Positions 1-4,390 of a DNA stretch of 5,568 nt are shown here, one piece after another. Source of the DNA: Candidatus Hydrogenedentota bacterium (GTDB lineage Bacteria; Hydrogenedentota; Hydrogenedentia; Hydrogenedentales; CAITNO01); NCBI GenBank assembly GCA_029554925.1, contig JAKPUV010001011.1:1-5568 (forward strand), given 5' to 3'. The notes under the pieces were generated by a model. It did not search any database. It had not been told where the DNA came from and saw only the letters and a program-made list of their open reading frames with translations. Position 1 is the stretch's first letter. Every line of letters starts with the position of its first letter. The position numbers and the translations under genes are program-made.

Positions 1-318
1 CTCGGAGAAATGCCCGTCGAGGGAGGCGCGCACGGCGATGCCGGCGGAGCCCTTGCCCGCAACCTTGATGTTGAGGGTCAGCTCGAAATCGCCGAAGGCC
101 GACGTGGTGGCCAGAAAGCCCGTCTCGCCCTTCAGGCACTCGATGGCGCCGTCCTTCACCGTCCACTCGGCGTTGCCGAAGACGTTCCAGCCGTAGAGGG
201 TCTCCCCGTCGAAAAGGTTGATCCACTGCCCCTCGGCGATGGCCTGGGCCTGGGCGCCCGCGGACAGCAGAAGCCCGGCGGCCAGCAGGGCCGCAACCGC
301 AAGTTTCCTGTTCAGCAT
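1..318 (-). CDS. Secreted DUF1080 (3-keto-disaccharide hydrolase-like) protein, N-terminal part only
   Basis: The visible 106 residues start at the ATG at 318, which has an AAGGAG Shine-Dalgarno at 325-330, six bases upstream. Residues 1-26 form a signal peptide: MLNRK, then an Ala/Leu-rich core, then an AQAQA cleavage region. The mature part opens with the DUF1080 signature: QWINLFDGETLYGW at about 31-44, EWTVKDGAIE at 51-60, and DFELTLNIK followed by SAGIAVR at about 78-97. This family (Pfam PF06439) has a concanavalin/LamG-like beta-sandwich fold. Members are usually secreted and some act on 3-keto-glycosides; many have no tested activity. The family often shows NSGI where this protein has SAGI. 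The gene runs off the left edge, so its catalytic half, if any, is not seen. Family assignment is firm; the exact substrate is unknown. Confidence 0.86.
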   Translation of the reverse strand, partial: MLNRKLAVAALLAAGLLLSAGAQAQAIAEGQWINLFDGETLYGWNVFGNAEWTVKDGAIECLKGETGFLATTSAFGDFELTLNIKVAGKGSAGIAVRASLDGHFSE

Positions 319-382
319 TGCTCGCTCCTTGAATTGTCTGGTTGTTTCCCGGTGCGGCGGCGGACGCCGCGCGCGGCCTTCC

Positions 383-412
383 ACTGTACGAAAATGCGGG
401 GACCTTCGGCAA
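383..412 (-). promoter_or_regulatory. Weak promoter candidate for the DUF1080 gene
   Basis: On the minus strand TTGCCG (407-412) stands 18 bases before TACAGT (383-388). Each hexamer matches the sigma-70 consensus at four of six positions. It would give a leader of about 55-60 bases. The match is modest and spacing slightly long, so this is only a candidate. Confidence 0.25.
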
Positions 413-434
413 TTTTTTTGGCAACGGGACGGGC

Positions 435-447
435 GCGCTGTCAGCGC
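435..447. repeat. 13-bp perfect inverted repeat, possible operator
   Basis: GCGCTG and CAGCGC face each other around a single T, giving a perfect 6+1+6 palindrome in the middle of the divergent intergenic region. It could bind a dimeric regulator acting on either neighbour. In DNA this GC-rich, short palindromes also arise by chance, so the role is unproven. Confidence 0.3.
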
Positions 448-494
448 ATCGGCCGCCGGGCGCGTTTTTACGTCAGGAAAATGCCCGTTGCGGG

Positions 495-523
495 TTTATT
501 TTCCCCTGTCAAAGTGGTAATAT
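495..523 (+). promoter_or_regulatory. Promoter candidate for the DUF1573 lipoprotein gene
   Basis: TTTATT (495-500) and TAATAT (518-523) are separated by 17 bases. The -10 box is fairly good and the -35 box poor. It lies in the most AT-rich part of the intergenic region and would give a leader of about 55 bases before the ATG at 584. Confidence 0.35.
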
Positions 524-583
524 TTCAGCCTGTTCCATCCACAATCCCGGGAAACCGGCAAAACGTTTGCGAGGACCTGCCCC

Positions 584-1963
584 ATGAAGAAGATGCTTTT
601 GCTGGCGTTGAGCTGTTTTGTGCTTGTCTCTCTGGCCGCCCTGCCGGGCTGCGGGGGAAGCGCCCCGTCCGAGCCCGCGAAGCAGGCGCCGGCCGCCGCC
701 CCGGCGGAGCAGGACGCCCCGCCCGCCCCCGCCCCCGTGCCTGCGGTAAAAGAAACCCCCGCTCCGGCGCCCGCCGCCCCTGCGGCACCCACCGCCGAAG
801 CCCCGGCCGCCCCGGCCCCCGTTCCGGCACCCGCGGCCGCTCAGGCGCCTGCGCCCGCCGCCCCCGCCGCCCCGGTGTCCCCCCCGCCGGGCGATGGTCC
901 CCGGTTGGTGTGCGATGAGCCGGTCTTCGACTTCGGCGAGACCGATGTGGAGAAGATCGACCACGCCTACGTGTTAAAGAACGCGGGCAACGCCACGTTG
1001 AACATCACCGCGATCAAGCCGGCCTGCGGCTGCACCACCGCAAAGATGGAAACCCAGACTCTGGAACCGGGGCAGGAAGTGAAGCTGGAGACCACTCTCC
1101 AGCTCAAGGGGCGCCAGGGACCGCAGAGCAAGACCATCGGCGTCCAGTCCAACGATCCGACGAATCCGGTGCTTCAACTGGCCCTGAAGGGGTCGGTCAT
1201 CCCGAAGATCGCCGTGGAACCGGACATCATTAATCTCGGCCGGATCATGGACGACGAGCCGCGCTCCGCCTCCCTCACTGTGAAGTCCAACAAGCCCGAA
1301 CTCCAGTTCAAGATCCAGTCCATTGAGATCATGGGCTTTGACTCGCCCGCCGGACCGCTCCTCGACTACACCATCACCGAGACGGAGCCGGGGCGCGTTT
1401 ACCGCGTGGACGTCGCCAGCAAGGGTCCGCTTCCCCCGGCGATGTACAACGGCCGCATGGTCATCCGCACCGACTGCATGGACCGTGCCGCGATCCCGCT
1501 GGCCATCTCCTGCCAGGTCATCGGCGCCGTGGAAATCAACCCCCAGACCCTCTCCCTCCGCGCGTCGGAAGAGCCGGACGACACGGACACCCAGACGATC
1601 ACCGTCAAGGCGGGCCGGGTCAAGGAGTTCAAACTGCTTGAGGTGGTTCCCCCGGTGGAGGGAATCGGTGTCGAGATCAAGCCCCTCAACGACTTCTATC
1701 AGATCAAGCTTTCGAACATCCCGAAAAAGATGGAACTGGACGGCAAGGCCTTCACCATCAAGATTGACCACCCCGAGATGTCCGAGGTCGCCCTGCCCAT
1801 CAAGGTGTGGAGCCTGACGGCCTTCGGCCGCAAGCCCGCCGCCGCGAAGCCCGCCGCGGCCCCCGCCCCTACCCCGCCCCCGCCCCCGACCCCCGTCGCC
1901 CTGCCGGACGCGGCGCGCCAAGTGGTGGAGGCCCCCGTGGCCGCGCCCCCCGCGCAGCCCTGA
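584..1963 (+). CDS. DUF1573 lipoprotein with Ala/Pro-rich tethers
   Basis: This is a 459-residue predicted lipoprotein. The ATG at 584 follows GAGGA at 571-575. Residues 1-22 are a lipoprotein signal with the lipobox LPGC and the anchor cysteine at 23. Residues 27-104 are almost wholly Ala and Pro, a low-complexity tether. A DUF1573 domain (Pfam PF07610, an Ig-like fold related to ASH/Hydin domains) covers about 107-204: VFDFGETDV, the hallmark CGCTT at 148-152, LEPGQEVKL, and QSNDPTNP. Two weaker sandwich-like repeats follow, opening with IAVEPDIINLGRI at about 209 and GAVEINPQTLSL at about 314. Residues 416-459 are a second Pro/Ala-rich tail. Family function is poorly known; DUF1573 proteins are mostly exported and may be structural or binding modules. 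The tether suggests a domain held away from the membrane. The next gene is 146 bases downstream, behind a hairpin, so it is probably transcribed alone. Confidence 0.92.
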   Translation: MKKMLLLALSCFVLVSLAALPGCGGSAPSEPAKQAPAAAPAEQDAPPAPAPVPAVKETPAPAPAAPAAPTAEAPAAPAPVPAPAAAQAPAPAAPAAPVSPPPGDGPRLVCDEPVFDFGETDVEKIDHAYVLKNAGNATLNITAIKPACGCTTAKMETQTLEPGQEVKLETTLQLKGRQGPQSKTIGVQSNDPTNPVLQLALKGSVIPKIAVEPDIINLGRIMDDEPRSASLTVKSNKPELQFKIQSIEIMGFDSPAGPLLDYTITETEPGRVYRVDVASKGPLPPAMYNGRMVIRTDCMDRAAIPLAISCQVIGAVEINPQTLSLRASEEPDDTDTQTITVKAGRVKEFKLLEVVPPVEGIGVEIKPLNDFYQIKLSNIPKKMELDGKAFTIKIDHPEMSEVALPIKVWSLTAFGRKPAAAKPAAAPAPTPPPPPTPVALPDAARQVVEAPVAAPPAQP

Positions 1964-1979
1964 CCCCCCTGTCATCCCC

Positions 1980-2014
1980 CCGCCCCGGCGCACGCGTTTG
2001 CCCCGCCGGGGCGG
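1980..2014 (+). terminator. Probable intrinsic terminator after the DUF1573 gene
   Basis: An 11-bp perfect stem pairs 1980-1990 with 2004-2014 around a 13-base loop, starting 16 bases after the stop codon. It is followed by TTTCCTGTTT, a broken T-tract. Stem strength and position favour termination; the interrupted T-run makes it less than ideal. Confidence 0.6.
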
Positions 2015-2027
2015 TTTCCTGTTTAAT
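1998..2027 (+). promoter_or_regulatory. Weak promoter candidate for the PqaA-type gene
   Basis: TTTAAT (2022-2027) matches the -10 consensus at five of six positions. TTGCCC (1998-2003) lies 18 bases upstream with four of six matches. The -35 region would sit inside the loop of the upstream hairpin, so terminator and promoter would overlap. The implied leader is about 75 bases, and part of it (around 2066-2086) can fold as CGCGG/CCGCG. Confidence 0.25.
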
Positions 2028-2109
2028 TCCTGAAACCGCGCCGCGTGTCGGGGCGTCACTTGAACGCGGGGGGTTTTCCGCCGCGCAACCGACAGAAGGA
2101 GACTCCGCC

Positions 2110-3564
2110 ATGTTCCTCCCCCTTTTCCGAAGGCCCCTTGGTGTTCCCGCCCTGGTGGCCGCCCTCTGCCTGCTGGCGCTGCCGGGCACCGCCGACACCC
2201 TGCGCGCGACCGCGGGCGACCGCACCCCGCTCGACGACTATGTGGCCGCGCCGGACGACACCTACGCCTGGTCCCTGGTGAGCACCGCCGAAGGGAAGGA
2301 CTACACCGGCTACGTTCTTGAAATGACCTCGCAGACCTGGCGGAGCCCCGAAGAGGTGGACCAGCCGGTCTGGAAGCACTGGCTCGAGATCGTGGTGCCC
2401 GCCAAGGTCACGACCCCCACGGCGCTCATGGTCATTTCCGGGGGCAGCAGCCGCAGCGAGGCCCCCAAGGGGGCCGACGCCAATCTCCGGCGCGCCGTCC
2501 GCGCCACCGGGGCGGTGTGCGCGCAGATCCGGAACATCCCCAACCAGCCGCTGGTCTTCGCGGACGATGGAAAGCGCCGCAGCGAGGACGCCATCATCGC
2601 CCACAACTGGGACAAGTACCTCCGCACCGGCGACCCGACGTGGCTGACCCGCTTCCCCATGACCAAGGCCGTGGTCCGCGCCATGGACACGGTGCAGGCC
2701 TTCTGCGCCGGGAAGGACGGCGGCGGGGTGAAAGTCGAGAATTTCGTCGTCGCGGGCGCGTCCAAGCGCGGATGGACCACCTGGACCACCGCCGCGGTGG
2801 ACAACCGGGTCATCGCCGCCATGCCCATGGTGATTGACATGCTCAACCTGGTGCCGTCCTTCAAACACCACTACGAGCTGTACGGGTTCTGGGCCCCGGC
2901 GATCAACGACTACACCGACATGCGCATCATGGAATGGCTGGAATCCCCGGAATTCGCCGCGATGCTGGCCATCGTGGACCCCTACAGCTACCGCGCCCGC
3001 CTCACCATGCCCAAGTACCTCATGAACGGCGCGGGCGACCAGTTCTTCCTCCACGACTCCTGGAAGTACTACCTCCACGACCTTCAGGGCCCCACCTACC
3101 TCCGCTATTCCCCCAACTCCGGGCACGGCCTCGAGAACGGCGACCCCGCCGGGGCGCTGATCGCGTTCATGCGCTACATCGTGGACAAGGCACCCCTGCC
3201 CGAGTATGCCTGGTCCTTCCCGGACGACAACACCATCCGGGCGACCGCGTCCCCCGCGCCCAAGGCGGTGAAACTGTGGCAGGCCACCAATCCGGAGTCC
3301 CGGGATTTCCGTGTGGACGCCTTCGGGCGAAAATGGACCTCCACGGACCTCTCCCCGGAGGCCGACGGCGGCTGGGTGGGCCGGGTGGAGACGCCCCCCG
3401 CCGGGCACACGGCCTTCCTCGTGGAGTTCACCTTCGCGGGCAGGGGAGAGGAGGACTTCGTCGTCACCACCCCGGTCCGCGTCGTGCCCGACACAACGGC
3501 GCACACCTTCACCTCGCAGCCCGACCTCTGGAAGGACGGATTCCTCCACCGGCAGGCGAAATAG
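2110..3564 (+). CDS. Secreted PhoPQ-related (PqaA-type) alpha/beta hydrolase
   Basis: This 484-residue protein belongs to the PhoPQ-activated pathogenicity-related family (Pfam PF10142), named after Salmonella PqaA and also including Dictyostelium AprA. The ATG at 2110 has AAGGAG at 2096-2101, eight bases away, and opens a signal peptide: RR at 7-8, a hydrophobic core at 10-24, likely cleavage near TA/D at 28-29. The frame stays open upstream to 1807, but that part overlaps the previous gene and lacks these signals. The body has the alpha/beta hydrolase pattern: LMVISGG at 106-112, the nucleophile elbow GASKRG with Ser218, GAGDQFF with Asp310, and NSGHG with His339, a likely triad. The family-typical NWDKYL (166-171) and FKHHYELYGFW (251-261) are present. 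Residues from about 362 on form a beta-rich C-terminal domain. The substrate is unknown. The gene is monocistronic by appearance and converges with the GntR gene. Confidence 0.92.
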   Translation: MFLPLFRRPLGVPALVAALCLLALPGTADTLRATAGDRTPLDDYVAAPDDTYAWSLVSTAEGKDYTGYVLEMTSQTWRSPEEVDQPVWKHWLEIVVPAKVTTPTALMVISGGSSRSEAPKGADANLRRAVRATGAVCAQIRNIPNQPLVFADDGKRRSEDAIIAHNWDKYLRTGDPTWLTRFPMTKAVVRAMDTVQAFCAGKDGGGVKVENFVVAGASKRGWTTWTTAAVDNRVIAAMPMVIDMLNLVPSFKHHYELYGFWAPAINDYTDMRIMEWLESPEFAAMLAIVDPYSYRARLTMPKYLMNGAGDQFFLHDSWKYYLHDLQGPTYLRYSPNSGHGLENGDPAGALIAFMRYIVDKAPLPEYAWSFPDDNTIRATASPAPKAVKLWQATNPESRDFRVDAFGRKWTSTDLSPEADGGWVGRVETPPAGHTAFLVEFTFAGRGEEDFVVTTPVRVVPDTTAHTFTSQPDLWKDGFLHRQAK

Positions 3565-3577
3565 GCCGCCGCACCGC

Positions 3578-3633
3578 CGCGGGAAAAGACAAGCGCCGCA
3601 ACCACCCGGTTGCGGCGTTCGTCTTTTTCCGCG
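3578..3633. terminator. Bidirectional terminator between convergent genes
   Basis: Arms 3578-3603 and 3608-3633 pair over 26 positions with one mismatch (3591/3620) and two G-T wobble pairs, around the 4-base loop ACCC. The 10-bp inner stem is CGCCGCAACC against GGTTGCGGCG. An A-run at 3584-3587 on the left and a T-run at 3624-3628 on the right place U-tracts after the inner stem for transcripts from either strand. It starts 14 bases after the PqaA-type gene's stop and ends 45 bases from the GntR gene's stop, so it can serve both. Confidence 0.88.
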
Positions 3634-3677
3634 TCAGGGCGAATCCGGCAGGCCGGATCCCCTTCCGTCACTCCGCG

Positions 3678-4166
3678 TCAGCGGCGGGGCTTCCGGTTGA
3701 CATACTGCATCAGCGCCTGGGGCACGGGCCCGTAGGGGTTGGTCTTCAGCTTCACGGCCTTCTCCACGATCTCGACGATGTCCTTGTCGTCGAAACCGGC
3801 CGCCTTCGCCTCGCAGACCACCTCGTTCAGCCGCACCACGATCCGGCGGCGGCAGTCCTCGCGGCACTTGTCCTCGATGCTCGAGGCCACGAAAACGCCC
3901 ATGCCGCGGCGGGTGTACAGCAACCCCATGACCACCAGGTCGCGGTAGGCCTTGGACACGGTGTTCGTGTTGACCTTGAGGCGCTCCGCAAGCTCGCGCA
4001 CCGCGGGAAGCTGGTCGCCCGGCTTCAGCTTGCCCGAAGAAATGGCGAACTGCACATGGTTTTCGATCTGGACGTACACGGCCACGCTGCTCTGCAGGTC
4101 CACCGTGGACAGCAGGTCAAGCAGTTCCGCGTCGGTCTTGTGTTTCGGTCTGGTCACGGTATCCAT
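3678..4166 (-). CDS. GntR-family transcriptional regulator, YtrA-type
   Basis: This is a 162-residue DNA-binding protein. The winged helix-turn-helix of the GntR family (Pfam PF00392) spans about residues 28-96: VYVQIENHVQFAISSG, then LKPGDQLPAVRELAERLKVN, then the recognition helix NTNTVSKAYRDL (67-78), and the wing RRGMGVFV (87-94). Only about 65 residues follow, mainly charged helix, with no large ligand-binding domain; this short C-terminus marks the YtrA subfamily. Residues 1-25 extend beyond the usual start of such proteins. A CxxxC pair (C101, C105) begins the C-terminal helix. The start is uncertain: GGGAG directly touches the ATG at 4166, which is too close, whereas a GTG at 4157 (159 residues) has proper nine-base spacing. 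YtrA regulators generally repress adjacent ABC transporter operons and themselves, but no transporter is visible here. It is divergent from the PHP lipoprotein gene. Confidence 0.93.
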   Translation of the reverse strand: MDTVTRPKHKTDAELLDLLSTVDLQSSVAVYVQIENHVQFAISSGKLKPGDQLPAVRELAERLKVNTNTVSKAYRDLVVMGLLYTRRGMGVFVASSIEDKCREDCRRRIVVRLNEVVCEAKAAGFDDKDIVEIVEKAVKLKTNPYGPVPQALMQYVNRKPRR

Positions 4167-4171
4167 CTCCC
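4167..4171 (-). promoter_or_regulatory. Shine-Dalgarno that questions the GntR start
   Basis: GGGAG on the minus strand abuts the ATG at 4166 with no spacer, while a GTG three codons in (4157-4155) is nine bases away. By spacing the GTG is the better start. No other start codon of the ATG/GTG/TTG type lies in frame in the 33 bases upstream. Confidence 0.45.
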
Positions 4172-4201
4172 AGTTGTGTTTGTCCGACAGCCCTTTGAAA
4201 C

Positions 4202-4222
4202 CTACTCCTGTATGAACTCCAC
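4202..4222 (-). other. Six-codon mini-ORF with strong Shine-Dalgarno in the GntR leader
   Basis: On the minus strand GGGAGGAG (4229-4236) is followed after six bases by GTG and the codons for a peptide reading (M)EFIQE, then TAG at 4204-4202. It is the best ribosome-binding site in the leader, better placed than the one at the GntR start, and is out of frame with the GntR gene. It could be a leader peptide or upstream ORF that tunes GntR translation, or a chance match in purine-rich RNA. A small dyad, CCGCG at 4235-4239 with CGCGG at 4248-4252, overlaps the edge of the Shine-Dalgarno. Confidence 0.25.
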
Positions 4223-4291
4223 CGCGCGCTCCTCCCGCGGCAGCTTTCGCGGATAAGACAAAAATGCCCCCGCTTGCTTCTGCTCTCGAAA

Positions 4292-4320
4292 ATTATACAC
4301 TATTGTGCAGGTTGAAACAA
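4292..4320 (-). promoter_or_regulatory. Promoter for the GntR regulator gene
   Basis: A perfect TATAAT -10 box on the minus strand (4292-4297) lies 17 bases from TTGTTT (4315-4320), a three-of-six -35 match. Transcription would begin near 4285, giving a leader of about 120 bases that includes the mini-ORF at 4202-4222. In a window this GC-rich an exact TATAAT at correct spacing, upstream of the gene, is a strong signal. Confidence 0.6.
4296..4309. repeat. Imperfect dyad within the GntR promoter, possible operator
   Basis: TACAC and GTGCA face each other around TATT, matching at four of five positions. The dyad lies mostly between the -10 and -35 boxes of the minus-strand promoter, where a bound dimeric GntR-type repressor would block RNA polymerase. 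Autoregulation is common in the YtrA subfamily; this particular site is inferred. Confidence 0.3.
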
Positions 4321-4339
4321 ACGAAACGTCTGCTTTAGT
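4312..4339 (+). promoter_or_regulatory. Promoter candidate for the PHP lipoprotein gene
   Basis: TTGAAA (4312-4317, five of six) and TTTAGT (4334-4339, four of six) are 16 bases apart on the plus strand, giving a leader of about 45 bases. Its -35 box shares bases 4315-4317 with the -35 box of the divergent GntR promoter, so the two promoters could not easily be occupied at once. Confidence 0.45.
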
Positions 4340-4390
4340 TTACACCCCCGGGCGGACCGAAACCTCCCAGTCCGCAGGAAGGAACCTGAT

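Larger units (their letters stand above)
319..583. other. Divergent intergenic region between DUF1080 and DUF1573 genes
   Basis: These 265 bases separate two divergently transcribed genes and must hold both promoters. I see no convincing coding frame. They contain weak promoter-like boxes on each strand, a run of seven T at 413-419, a GCGGCG/CGCCGC dyad at 357-370 in the DUF1080 leader, and a 13-bp palindrome at 435-447. The stretch at 488-545 is more AT-rich than the surrounding genes, which fits a promoter for the plus-strand gene. Confidence 0.6.

Noticed and set aside
357..370. GCGGCG/CGCCGC hairpin as a regulatory element
   Set aside because: The stem is short with a two-base centre, embedded in very GC-rich DNA where such dyads are common.
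411..419. T-run (seven T) as an intrinsic terminator
   Set aside because: No convincing GC stem ends directly before it on the plus strand, and it lies between divergent genes where no terminator is needed.
662..897. CRISPR-like or tandem repeat array in the C/G-rich stretch
   Set aside because: There is no regular repeat-spacer unit; the pattern is explained by Ala and Pro codons in the lipoprotein tether.
10..918. 302-codon plus-strand open frame from the DUF1080 gene into the DUF1573 gene
   Set aside because: It is antisense to the DUF1080 gene and out of frame with the lipoprotein gene, with Arg/Gly/Pro-rich composition and no Shine-Dalgarno.
974..2059. 361-codon minus-strand open frame opposite the DUF1573 gene
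   Set aside because: It mirrors the codon bias of the sense gene, has low-complexity Arg/Gly composition and would read through the terminator hairpin.
1807..2109. In-frame upstream extension of the PqaA-type gene into the DUF1573 gene
   Set aside because: The extension overlaps the preceding gene in another frame, encodes low-complexity Arg/Pro sequence, crosses the terminator hairpin, and would bury the clear signal peptide that starts at 2110 behind a good AAGGAG.
2056..3549. 497-codon open frame on the minus strand opposite the PqaA-type gene
   Set aside because: It is antisense to a well-recognised family protein, rich in Gly, Val, His and Arg as expected for the reverse frame of GC-rich codons, and shows no domain.
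2934..4256. 440-codon plus-strand open frame spanning the PqaA-type and GntR genes
   Set aside because: It crosses the strong bidirectional terminator and overlaps two confident genes; its protein has no recognisable motif.
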